The notes under the pieces were generated by a model. It did no database searches, was not told the origin of the DNA, and saw nothing but the letters and a program-made list of their open reading frames with translations. From positions 124,001 to 188,000 of the forward strand of contig NZ_JAPDRA010000009.1 in assembly GCF_026013525.1 (NCBI RefSeq): DNA of 64,000 bases, written 5' to 3'. The stretch's first letter is position 1. Each line of letters begins with the position of its first letter. Positions 1 to 7,950 of this stretch are shown here, piece after piece. The translations under genes were made by a program, and so were the position numbers. The stretch is from Sphingomonas canadensis (GTDB lineage: Bacteria > Pseudomonadota > Alphaproteobacteria > Sphingomonadales > Sphingomonadaceae).

Positions 1-303
1 GTCGGCTTCGGTTCGACAGGATCGGCAGTGCTTTCGCAGACGCTGGTGCAGGTCGAGGTCGAGGACCGCATCCGCGGGCGGGTGAGCAGCCTGTGGGGCA
101 TGGCCAGCCTGGGCGGATCGGCCTTTGGCGGACTGACCCTGGGCATCCTGCTGCGCCTGCTGGACGTGCATCACGCCACGCTGGTTACGGCCGTGATCGC
201 GCTGGTGATGCCCGCGATAGCCTGGCGGATCGTGTGGCGCCGCAAGCCCGAGCCCCGGCGCGGCCTGGAATCCGCCCCGCTGGAGACCGTGGCTCCCGAG
301 TGA
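1..303 (+). CDS. MFS transporter, C-terminal fragment (cut by window edge)
   Basis: The reading frame is open from base 1 to the TGA at 301-303, so only the last 100 residues are present. They show two hydrophobic segments, separated by a short loop and followed by a basic, proline-rich cytoplasmic tail. The sequence around VEDRIRGRVSSLWGM resembles the late half of major facilitator permeases of the EntS/MFS_3 kind, where an arginine-rich cytoplasmic loop precedes the last helices. The gene converges on the FAD oxidoreductase with about 20 bp between stops. The substrate cannot be inferred from this fragment. Confidence 0.6.
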   Translation, partial: VGFGSTGSAVLSQTLVQVEVEDRIRGRVSSLWGMASLGGSAFGGLTLGILLRLLDVHHATLVTAVIALVMPAIAWRIVWRRKPEPRRGLESAPLETVAPE

Positions 304-322
304 TTCCAGGAGCCACGCTGGC

Positions 323-1486
323 TCAGGCGGCGGCCGCCTCCAGGTCGCGCGGGGTCACGCCGCTGCGCACCGCCTCGGCCGCCGCCCGGCCGGCGGCATC
401 GCCCAGCGCCGCGCAGTCGATACCGGCACCCGAACGGGCGTAGAAATCCGGATCGAACGAGGCGGCACGCCCCGCGACGAGCAGATTGTCCACGCCCTGC
501 GGCAACAGGCATCCGAAGGGCACCGCCGCGCCCGGCGCCCCATCGGCGAGCGTCGCATCGCCCGCCACATGCCGCGAATGCGTGAGCGCCAGCGTCCCCG
601 CGACATCGACCAGGAAGCTCTCCTCGAACCCCGGCACCGTCTTCAGGAAGGCCAGGAACGCGCGCATCAGCTTGCGCCCCTCGGTCTCGCTGACGCTCAG
701 GTCCCTGCTGTTCCACGCCTGCCGCCCGCCGAAGCGCGGCCCGGCGACGAACGCGATCCCCCGCTCCCGCGCCAGGGGCGTGATACCATAGAGCGCGATC
801 GTATCGGGCTGGCGCGGATCGAGCCGTCCCGCCCGCTTGGCCTCGGCGACCAGCGCCGGCCAGTGTGCGCTGCCTGCCAGCGCGCGATCGAAATCGATGC
901 CGCCGACGCGGGCGTTGATCCCCAGCGGCGTTTCGCCCGGTTCCCGCACCGCGGCACCGGCCCGCACCGCCAGGTCCGCATCGCCGGTGGCGTCGATCAC
1001 CACCTTCGCGCGCACGGCAAAGCGGCCCGACTTGTTCTCCACCATCGCGCCGCGTACGGCGCCGTCATCCAGGATCGGATCGGACACCCAGGTCGCGAGC
1101 AACAGATGCCCCCCCGCCTCGCGCACCAGATCGAGGCAGGCATATTTCAGCGCCTCCGGATCATAGATCAGCGCCCCGCCGGCAGTCTCGTCCGCAGCCG
1201 CGTTGCCGCTTGCGCGCAACCGTTCGAAGATCTCGGCGGAGATTCCACCGGACCCTTCGGTCAGCCCGATATCGAACGCCAGCGGCCCGTTGCCGCCAAG
1301 GACGACATTGCGCTCGACCAGCAGGGTATCCGACCCCGCCCGCGCAGCCGCGACCGCCGCAGCCACGCCGGCAAGACCACCGCCGCAGACGAGCACGTCC
1401 ACCGACCGGTAGACCGGCGTCCGCCGCGCCGGCAGGGTGATTTCCACGGGCTTGTCCGCGGCCTGGAGGCTTCTTGCTTCGGTCAT
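323..1486 (-). CDS. FAD-dependent oxidoreductase (PF12831 type), paralogue 1
   Basis: A 387-residue flavoprotein. The N-terminal Rossmann motif VLVCGGGLAG (GGGLAG at residues 35-40) and the following acidic strand end (LLVERN) bind FAD. A second FAD-contacting motif, VVIDATGDADLA, lies mid-protein and is typical of the FAD_oxidored family. I chose ATG at 1486 because homology begins only there; upstream in-frame residues are arginine-rich and read through the neighbouring gene. It lies 5 bp downstream of a paralogue and the two are surely co-transcribed. The substrate is unknown. Its place beside a dioxygenase cluster suggests oxidation or reduction of a catabolic intermediate. Confidence 0.8.
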   Translation of the reverse strand: MTEARSLQAADKPVEITLPARRTPVYRSVDVLVCGGGLAGVAAAVAAARAGSDTLLVERNVVLGGNGPLAFDIGLTEGSGGISAEIFERLRASGNAAADETAGGALIYDPEALKYACLDLVREAGGHLLLATWVSDPILDDGAVRGAMVENKSGRFAVRAKVVIDATGDADLAVRAGAAVREPGETPLGINARVGGIDFDRALAGSAHWPALVAEAKRAGRLDPRQPDTIALYGITPLARERGIAFVAGPRFGGRQAWNSRDLSVSETEGRKLMRAFLAFLKTVPGFEESFLVDVAGTLALTHSRHVAGDATLADGAPGAAVPFGCLLPQGVDNLLVAGRAASFDPDFYARSGAGIDCAALGDAAGRAAAEAVRSGVTPRDLEAAAA

Positions 1487-1491
1487 CGCGT

Positions 1492-2883
1492 TCAATCCCG
1501 CACCATGTGATGGACCTTGGCCTTGGCGATATCGATCGCGCCCTCGGCCAGATTCTGCCCCTGCTCGATCAGCAGGTCGCGTAGCACATCGATATCGACC
1601 CGGCGCGGCGCGATGCCCTCGCGGCAGGCCAGCGCGGCCGCAGTGCCCGCCGCCTGGCCGAACGCCATGCAATCCGGGATCTGCCGGCAGCGCGAATGCG
1701 CCTCGTAGCTCATCGACACCGTTTTGCCCGCGACCAGCAGGTTATCGATCTCCTGCGGGACGAGGCAGCCGAAGGGCACCCCGAAGACGGAGGTGACCAT
1801 CTTCGCATTGGCCAGCCGCTCGCGGAACTCGGCGGTCGCCTCGCTGCCGTCGGTCGGGTGGCGGACGAAGCCCATCGTGTCGGGCAGCCGGTGATAGCGC
1901 TTGAAGATATCGGTGGGGTGGAAGATCCCGCCCAGGATATCCTCGCGCGTCAGGGTATATTCGCCCAGGACGCGGCGGGAATCGCGCACGCCGATCATCG
2001 GCGCGGCCTTGATCAGGAATGCGTTCTCGAACCCCGGCACCGTGCGCAGGAAGGGCATGAACTCGCGCACGCCCAGCCGGGTGCGCACCTCCGCATCGGT
2101 CAGGTCGTCGGCGTCATAGGGATCGCGGCGCAGGATACGGATGCCATAGATATAGCCCATCTCCCCCTCGCGCGTGGACGGGGCGATGCCGAAGTTGGAG
2201 AAATTGTCGAGGTACACGTCCTCGGCAAGCCGTCCGTCGGCCTTGGCAGCCTTCACCATCTCCGCGCGTCCGGTGCGGTCCTGGCTCTTGGCGTAATCGA
2301 CGCCGCCGATCTGGAACAACATCACCATCGGCTGCGGGAAGTTATACTCCTGCATCGGCGCATTGGCGCGCGCGGCGATGTCCGCGTCGCCGGTGCAATC
2401 GATCACCACATCGGCAAGGATCACCTGGCGGCCCGACTTGTTCTCGATCACGACGCCCTTGATCGCGCCATCCTCGACGATCGCATCGGTAACCTGGGTG
2501 TGTGCGAGCAGCTCGGCGCCCGATTCCTCGAACAGGTCCCACAGGACGAATTTCAGCACTTCGGGATCGAAGGGGACGGCGAAATGCCCCTCCTCCAGAT
2601 CGGGGTCCGCGCCACCCGAGGCGCGCAGCCGCTGGATCACTTCCTTCATGATGCCGCCGGTGAAGAAGGCCTGGTGATATTCGGTGACGAACGATCGCGG
2701 GCCGGTGCCGCCCAAGGTGGTGTCGCGTTCGATCGTGAGTACGCGCGCGCCGTTGCGCGCCGCGCTCACCGCCGCCGCCACGCCGGCCGCGCCGCCGCCG
2801 CAGACCAGCACGTCGACCTTGTCCAGCACGGGCAGGGCGCGCGCCGGCTCGTCGATAAATTCTTCGGAGTTTCCGGATGCCAT
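1492..2883 (-). CDS. FAD-dependent oxidoreductase (PF12831 type), paralogue 2
   Basis: A 463-residue flavoprotein with the dinucleotide-binding motif VLVCGGGAAG (GGGAAG at 29-34) and a second motif, VVIDCTGDADIAARA. It is clearly paralogous to the shorter flavoprotein just downstream, sharing the SVTEGT-like substrate region layout, DSRRVLGEYTL and PFGCLVPQ/DNLLVAGK blocks near the C terminus. ATG at 2883 matches the start of conserved sequence; an earlier in-frame ATG would run through the AT-rich promoter. It is first in a two-gene operon, divergent from a double NTF2-like gene. The family includes fumarate reductase-like and xanthan-lyase-annotated members, so the reaction is not predictable. 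Confidence 0.8.
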   Translation of the reverse strand: MASGNSEEFIDEPARALPVLDKVDVLVCGGGAAGVAAAVSAARNGARVLTIERDTTLGGTGPRSFVTEYHQAFFTGGIMKEVIQRLRASGGADPDLEEGHFAVPFDPEVLKFVLWDLFEESGAELLAHTQVTDAIVEDGAIKGVVIENKSGRQVILADVVIDCTGDADIAARANAPMQEYNFPQPMVMLFQIGGVDYAKSQDRTGRAEMVKAAKADGRLAEDVYLDNFSNFGIAPSTREGEMGYIYGIRILRRDPYDADDLTDAEVRTRLGVREFMPFLRTVPGFENAFLIKAAPMIGVRDSRRVLGEYTLTREDILGGIFHPTDIFKRYHRLPDTMGFVRHPTDGSEATAEFRERLANAKMVTSVFGVPFGCLVPQEIDNLLVAGKTVSMSYEAHSRCRQIPDCMAFGQAAGTAAALACREGIAPRRVDIDVLRDLLIEQGQNLAEGAIDIAKAKVHHMVRD

Positions 2884-3019
2884 GGATTTAGGGAACCATT
2901 CCGCTTGAGGTGCGCGAAAGCATATAACTGTATTATTATTATGCAAGGCGAAAAGCACTTGCGCTGCCCCCCCCGTACGCGAAGATGGCACCGGCACCGA
3001 ATGCCGGCGGGAGGGGATG
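2884..3019. promoter_or_regulatory. Divergent promoter region, AT-rich
   Basis: This gap separates the FAD oxidoreductase operon (minus) from the double NTF2-like gene (plus). It contains an AT-rich block, with ATATAACTGTATTATTATTA around 2932-2951, unusual in this high-GC sequence and a likely promoter core. Short inverted repeats GCATA/TATGC flank the AT block and GCAAG/CTTGC follow it. No copy of the GTTGA-N4-TCAAC or CAATCGATTG motifs seen elsewhere in the window is present. Confidence 0.45.
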
Positions 3020-3835
3020 ATGGACTTTTCGGCCTATGAAGCGCTGTTCAACACGGGCGACGATCGCGCGCTGGTCGAAACCTTCTTTCACGAGGACGTC
3101 CGCTTCACCGGCGGCACGCGCGACTATCGCGGGCGCGATGCACTGCTCGCCTTCCTGAAATGGGCGCATGACGGCGTGCGCGAGGTGATGCGCCCCCAAC
3201 TCGTGCTGCAGGACGCGGATCATCTGTTCGCGGAGATCGACATGGATTTCCACGCGACCAGCGAGCGTGCCGATTTCCCCTTCGGCCATCTTTACCCCGG
3301 CGATTCGGTGACCGTGAAGTTCTTCGTCACCTATCGCCTCAGCAACGGCCGGATCGTGGAGCTGAAATCGATGACCTGGGCGCCCGGCAAGGGCGTCACC
3401 ACCCTGCCCCGCCTGGGCGGACATCCCAGCCAGATCGCCGCCTTCCACGCCTATGTCGCCGCGTTCAGCAACGCCGATTGCGATCGCTTCCGCCAGTTCT
3501 ACGCGCCCGATGTGGTGCTGACGCTCAATCCCCGCATCCCGCCGATCCACGGGCCGCAGGGCATCGTCGATTTCTATGGCCCGATGTTCGAACGGGTGCG
3601 CGAACGGCTGGATATCCATTCGGTCGAGGCAAGCGACAGCGCGATAACGCTGGACGCGACCATGTGCCTTACCGCCATCGCGGATGCGCCCGATTTCGTG
3701 ATGGGGCCGATGCGTACCGGCGACCGGATCGAGGGCCGGGTGTTCGTCGACTATGCCCTGCGCGACGGGCTGATCGCGCGGATCGGCGTGCGCAGGCAGG
3801 GTGACATGATCACCCATCGCCACGCTGCCCATTGA
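3020..3835 (+). CDS. Tandem NTF2/SnoaL-like domain protein
   Basis: A 271-residue protein made of two consecutive NTF2/SnoaL-like cone domains, roughly residues 1-130 and 135-271. Each starts with an AYxxxFNTGD/AFSNAD-type helix followed by FY/FHxDVxFTGG or FYAPDVVLTLNP strands. SnoaL-like proteins act as small-molecule cyclases, isomerases, hydrolases or binding proteins; the two-domain fusion is less common than the single form. ATG at 3020 is preferred over the ATG at 3017 because the GGGAGG ribosome site sits only a few bases upstream. It is divergent from the FAD oxidoreductases and converges on the PanE-like gene (6 bp gap). The function is unknown. Confidence 0.75.
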   Translation: MDFSAYEALFNTGDDRALVETFFHEDVRFTGGTRDYRGRDALLAFLKWAHDGVREVMRPQLVLQDADHLFAEIDMDFHATSERADFPFGHLYPGDSVTVKFFVTYRLSNGRIVELKSMTWAPGKGVTTLPRLGGHPSQIAAFHAYVAAFSNADCDRFRQFYAPDVVLTLNPRIPPIHGPQGIVDFYGPMFERVRERLDIHSVEASDSAITLDATMCLTAIADAPDFVMGPMRTGDRIEGRVFVDYALRDGLIARIGVRRQGDMITHRHAAH

Positions 3836-3841
3836 ACTGCG

Positions 3842-4768
3842 CTACCCCAGCTTCAGATAGCCGCGATCGATCATCCGCATCAGCGCGGCTAGCGTCGCGT
3901 TGACCGGGGCTTCCAGCCCGGCGTCTGCCGCGGCGCGCACGATCGCGCCGTTGATCGCGTCGATCTCCGTGGTGCGGCCGGCCAGACGGTCCTGGAGCAT
4001 CGACGCCTTGTGGTTGCGATGATTGGCGAGCGCATAGGCGACCTTGGCGCTGATCGCACCCGGGTCCACCGCGATCCCCCGCGCCTGGGCGACCGCCACG
4101 GTTTCCCGCACCACCGCCATCGCGATGTCGCGCCCCTCCTCGCAGTCCAACTGGCCCACGGTGGCGCCCGTGATCGCGGCGGTGACATTAAGTGCCGCGT
4201 TGAACGCCGCCTTTTCCCAAACTGCGGCGGCGGCATCGGCCAGCACCGCGGTTTCGAACCCCGCACGGGCGAACAGTGCGCCCGCCGCGTCCGCTCCCCC
4301 GCCCGCCGCAGCCACGAAACCGCCCAGCCAGACCCGCCCATGCCCGGTCACGCGCACCTCGGTCGCGCCATGCAGGTCGGCGGGCTGATCGGTCACCCCC
4401 ATCAGCGTGCGTTCCGCGCCGAACACCTCCGCCAGCGCCTCGGCGTTGCCGATCCCGTTCTGCAGCGTCAGCGCGTGGCAGCCCGGGCCGGCCAGATGCG
4501 CCACCGATGCGATGGCGGGGCCGCTGTGCATCGCCTTCACGAACAGGATCAGCAGATCCGGCCTATCGCGCACCTCGCCGGCCAGCGCGGCGGGAATGCG
4601 GACGCGGCGCGAACCGCGCTCGTCGGCGATGCCGATCCCGTCGCGATTGAGCAGCGCGATGCGCGGGCGATCAACGTCGATCAGCGTCACCCGCGCCCCC
4701 GCCTCGCCCAGCCGGGCCGCGAACAGGCAGCCCATCGCTCCCGCGCCAACGACGACAATCCGCTCCAT
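3842..4768 (-). CDS. Ketopantoate reductase-family (PanE/ApbA-like) dehydrogenase
   Basis: A 308-residue two-domain protein. The N-terminal NADP-binding motif IVVVGAGAMGCLFAARL (GAGAMG at 8-13) is followed by an all-helical C-terminal ApbA_C domain containing the conserved KAAFNAALN and HxxSMLQD-like segments (NHKASMLQDRLAGRTTEIDAING). The ancestral reaction is NADPH reduction of 2-dehydropantoate, but many paralogues in catabolic clusters reduce other 2-oxoacids. It lies 7 bp after the dioxygenase beta subunit, as the last gene of the operon starting at 10525, with the site GAGGCTGCC before ATG. A catabolic oxidoreductase is more likely than pantothenate synthesis. Confidence 0.8.
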   Translation of the reverse strand: MERIVVVGAGAMGCLFAARLGEAGARVTLIDVDRPRIALLNRDGIGIADERGSRRVRIPAALAGEVRDRPDLLILFVKAMHSGPAIASVAHLAGPGCHALTLQNGIGNAEALAEVFGAERTLMGVTDQPADLHGATEVRVTGHGRVWLGGFVAAAGGGADAAGALFARAGFETAVLADAAAAVWEKAAFNAALNVTAAITGATVGQLDCEEGRDIAMAVVRETVAVAQARGIAVDPGAISAKVAYALANHRNHKASMLQDRLAGRTTEIDAINGAIVRAAADAGLEAPVNATLAALMRMIDRGYLKLG

Positions 4769-4775
4769 GGCAGCC

Positions 4776-5279
4776 TCAGATCGAATAGAAGTCCACGACC
4801 GTGGGGATCGTGTCGTTCAGCAGCAATATCTTCTTCGCGGCGATCCGCCAGCCGCCGTCCTCAAGCCGCAGCGTGTGGCGATAGCGGCCGAAGAACTGGT
4901 GCGTGCGCGCCGCGCGTACATCGTGCAAATGGACGACGAAGGCCGACGCCACCTCCGCCTCCGCAGCGCCGGCGCTGATGACCCTGACGTTGCTGATGCA
5001 ATGCAGGCACCGCGGGCGGGGTCGCGACGCGACCGACTGGCCCGATCGCGCGCGGTACACGCGATCCTCCAGTCCCGCGCGGCCGGAATAATAGATCAGC
5101 GAAAGCTCGCGATCAGGGTCGGCGGTCGGCGTCTCCTCGTCGCGCCATGCGGGCATCCAGAACAGCGCGTCGGCGGTGTACATGGCCAGCCAGCCGTCCC
5201 AATCGCCCTCGTCAAGCAGCTCCGCCTCGCGATAGAGCAGCGCCTCCGCGTCGGCACGGCTGATCGGCTGCACCGTCAT
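4776..5279 (-). CDS. Ring-hydroxylating dioxygenase, beta (small) subunit
   Basis: A 167-residue protein with the fold and sequence of benzoate/anthranilate-type dioxygenase small subunits. The hallmark segments LLYREAELLDEGDWDGWLAMY, FWMPAW, and LIYYSGRAGLEDRVYR are present, followed by HCISNVRV and the C-terminal strands. It has no metal site and plays a structural role in the alpha3beta3 enzyme. ATG at 5279 overlaps the alpha-subunit stop by 4 bp (ATGA), which fixes the start and implies coupled translation. Confidence 0.9.
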   Translation of the reverse strand: MTVQPISRADAEALLYREAELLDEGDWDGWLAMYTADALFWMPAWRDEETPTADPDRELSLIYYSGRAGLEDRVYRARSGQSVASRPRPRCLHCISNVRVISAGAAEAEVASAFVVHLHDVRAARTHQFFGRYRHTLRLEDGGWRIAAKKILLLNDTIPTVVDFYSI

Positions 5280-6625
5280 GCGCCGCGCGCCATCGCCGGC
5301 GCCATGCGCTGGAGCCAGGCGCGATAATAGCTGTGGTAGAGCGTCTCGTCGCAGAGCTGCGAATCCGCCAGCACGCTGCGTTCCGCCCCGGCGCCGATCG
5401 CCGCGGACAGCGCGTTGCCGCCCTCCTGGCTGGCCATGGCGCCGCGCGCATAGCCCTGGAGCCAAGGATCGACCCGCCCGGCGAAGCCGCGCTGGCAGCT
5501 TTCATAGGCTACCGTATCGTCCGGCGTGGCCATGCCGGAGGGATTGAAGAAATCCTCATACTGGCGGATCCGCAGCCGCCGCGCCTCCGCGCTCTCGCCG
5601 CGCGGCGCCAGGCACCAGGTGCGCATCAGCGTGCGCCCGGGCGCCAGCGGCTGGATAATGCGCAACTGGCTCGACGCATTCTCCGCCACCTGCAGGTTGG
5701 GAAAGATGGTGAGGTTGCGCATGTTGAAGATCCAGTCGCGCGCGGCCTCCCCGTGGCGCGCGCCCAGCGCCCCCGCCTGCTCGAACAGCGGATGCGTCTC
5801 CGATATGCCGATCCGCCCCCAGTTGAGCACATGGCCGTTGGCGAAGCTGTAGCTGCCGCCCTGGACGCCTTCCGATTCCTCGCTCCAGGCCTGCGACTGT
5901 TCCCAGATCGACCGGACGGCCGCCGGGCCACCCGCCTGCTGCCGCCGCTCCAGCACCCGGATGTAGGAAGGATGCGCCGAGGTGAAGTGATAGGCGTCCG
6001 AACAGTTTTCGAGCTGGAGCTTCCAGTTCGCGTCATAGGTGAAGGTCACCGCGCCGGGCACCAGCTCGATCCCCTCCTCCGGCTGGCCGACGACCAGGTC
6101 CAGGAAGCGCGCGGCCTCGCCCAGATGTTCGGCCAGCGCGGGCACATCCGGGTTCAGGCTGCCGAACAGGAAGCCGCGATAGCCCTCGAAGCGGGGCAGC
6201 GGGGCCAGATCGTGGCTGGCGCCGGTGAACGCTTCGGAATAGCAGCCCGCGCGCTGCCACTTGATCCCCCGGTTGCTCCCGGCGCTGTCGAACGTCCAGC
6301 TATGATAGGGGCAGACGTGGAGCCGTGCGTTGCCGCTCTGGATCTGGGCGAGCTGCGCGCCCTTGTGCGGGCAGGAATTGACGAAGGCGCGAAGCCGCCC
6401 GTCCCCATCGCGGCTCACCAGCACGGGTACCCGGCCCGCCGCGGTGGTGAAGAAATCATGCGGCCCCGGCGCCTGGCTTTCCAGCCCCAGGAAGACCCAG
6501 CCGCCCTCGAAGACGTGCCGCATCTCCAGCGCGAACACCTCGGGATCGGTGAAGATCGCGCGATCGACGCGGAACACCCCCTCATCAGGGCGATCATCGA
6601 TCAGCGCGGCCAGATCGACGGTCAT
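5276..6625 (-). CDS. Ring-hydroxylating dioxygenase, alpha (large) subunit, benzoate-type
   Basis: A 449-residue catalytic subunit. The Rieske [2Fe-2S] motif is C85-P-H87 and C105-P-Y-H108; CPHKG replaces the usual CxHRG and CPYHSW the usual CPYHGW. The mononuclear iron site is visible as D210, H213 and H218 in DAYHFTSAH. Such enzymes add O2 to aromatic carboxylates or related rings. No ferredoxin or reductase partner is encoded nearby, so electrons must come from a system elsewhere. ATG 6625 overlaps the MFS stop by 4 bp. It is part of the TauD-ThDP-MFS-alpha-beta-PanE operon. The substrate is unidentified. Confidence 0.9.
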   Translation of the reverse strand: MTVDLAALIDDRPDEGVFRVDRAIFTDPEVFALEMRHVFEGGWVFLGLESQAPGPHDFFTTAAGRVPVLVSRDGDGRLRAFVNSCPHKGAQLAQIQSGNARLHVCPYHSWTFDSAGSNRGIKWQRAGCYSEAFTGASHDLAPLPRFEGYRGFLFGSLNPDVPALAEHLGEAARFLDLVVGQPEEGIELVPGAVTFTYDANWKLQLENCSDAYHFTSAHPSYIRVLERRQQAGGPAAVRSIWEQSQAWSEESEGVQGGSYSFANGHVLNWGRIGISETHPLFEQAGALGARHGEAARDWIFNMRNLTIFPNLQVAENASSQLRIIQPLAPGRTLMRTWCLAPRGESAEARRLRIRQYEDFFNPSGMATPDDTVAYESCQRGFAGRVDPWLQGYARGAMASQEGGNALSAAIGAGAERSVLADSQLCDETLYHSYYRAWLQRMAPAMARGA

Positions 6626-7950
6626 GCGCCGCGGGCGGGCTCCGCGGCCCCGTCCTCGTCCCGCGCGCCGCCGGCCGCCGCATACAGCACCGCCGCCCGC
6701 CAGAAGCACAGCGCCGCCAGGACCGGGGTGACCGCAATCATCAGCATGGAATAGCGGATCGCGTGATCGCCGAAAGAGGCATGCAGCAGATCGTTGAGCA
6801 GCCCCACCGCGCTCGGCCCGAGTGCGTTGCCGATCAGGCTGGCGCCGAGCAGCACGAGCGAGATCGCCAGCGCGCGCCGCCGTTCCTCAACGATGTTCAC
6901 CACCGCCGCGAAGATCGGCGCCTGGTGGATCAGCGTGAAGAAGCTGCTGAGCGCGAAGCCGCCGACCCAGGCCCAGTGCGAATTGCCGAGCAGGAACAGC
7001 GCCTCGGCCGGCCCTGCGAGCAAACAGGCGATGGCCGGGATGCCGATGCGCCAGAAGACGCGATCCTTCGGCAGCCGGTCGATCAGCGCGCCGCCGATCA
7101 GGATGCCTGCCAGCCCGATGAAGCCGCGCGCCGGGCCGATGATGCTGGCCACCTCGCCCACGCCCAGATTGTGGACGCGCACGAAGAAGGTGGGCGTCCA
7201 GGCTCCTGCCGCCCAAACATTGGCGCCCATCAGCGTAACGCCCGCGAAGATCCAGGCGAAGCAGCGGTTGGCGAACAGCGCGCCGATATCGCCCCACAGC
7301 CCGCGTGCCAGCGAAAGCCGCGGCGGCGGCGGGGTGAGGCGCTGCGGCTCGCGCACGGTGAGGAAGAAGATCACCGCGAGCAGGATGCCCGGCGCGCCCA
7401 TCACCATGAACATCGCCCGCCAGCCGTGCGTCTGGGCGATCCAGCCCGCGATCGGAAAGAAGACGATCGACGAGATCGAGCTGGCAGTGCCGAAAATGGC
7501 GAGCGCAAGCGGCCGGCGGTCCGCCTTGAACAGGTCCGCCAGGATCGAGTTCGACGGCGGCATCCCGCACGCCTCCCCCGCCCCCATCAGCAACCGGGCG
7601 AGCGCAAGTTGCCACAGGTTCGCGACGAAGCCGGTGAACGCCGTCATCATGCTCCAGAAGGCCAGGCCCGCCGCGATGATGTTGCGGCGGTTGGCGCGAT
7701 CCGCCAGCCAGGCGATCGGCACGCCCAGCACCGAATAGAACAGGATGAACGCCAGTCCGGAGACAAGCCCCAGCAGCGTATCCGAAGACCCCATCTCCTT
7801 CTTGATCGCCGGCAGCGCCAGGCCCAGCAGCGATCGATCGAGATAGTTGAAGACCGAGATCATGGTCAGCAGGAACAGCGGCCACGTCGCCGTCCAGGGC
7901 CAGGGCGAACGCGCGCCGCCCGCGGGCGTGCCGGAGGGATTGGCGCTCAT
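6622..7950 (-). CDS. MFS transporter (organic anion type)
   Basis: A 442-residue permease with twelve predicted hydrophobic helices. The first helix carries FNYLDRSLLGLALPAIKKEMG, and the loop after helix 2 carries the MFS signature LADRANRR. The NYxDR motif is typical of spinster and anion:cation symporter-like carriers that take up carboxylates. ATG at 7950 follows the ThDP-enzyme stop with a 4-bp overlap, and the C terminus overlaps the dioxygenase alpha start. Context suggests that it imports the substrate of the dioxygenase pathway across the inner membrane, after outer-membrane uptake by the adjacent TonB receptor. Confidence 0.85.
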   Translation of the reverse strand: MSANPSGTPAGGARSPWPWTATWPLFLLTMISVFNYLDRSLLGLALPAIKKEMGSSDTLLGLVSGLAFILFYSVLGVPIAWLADRANRRNIIAAGLAFWSMMTAFTGFVANLWQLALARLLMGAGEACGMPPSNSILADLFKADRRPLALAIFGTASSISSIVFFPIAGWIAQTHGWRAMFMVMGAPGILLAVIFFLTVREPQRLTPPPPRLSLARGLWGDIGALFANRCFAWIFAGVTLMGANVWAAGAWTPTFFVRVHNLGVGEVASIIGPARGFIGLAGILIGGALIDRLPKDRVFWRIGIPAIACLLAGPAEALFLLGNSHWAWVGGFALSSFFTLIHQAPIFAAVVNIVEERRRALAISLVLLGASLIGNALGPSAVGLLNDLLHASFGDHAIRYSMLMIAVTPVLAALCFWRAAVLYAAAGGARDEDGAAEPARGA

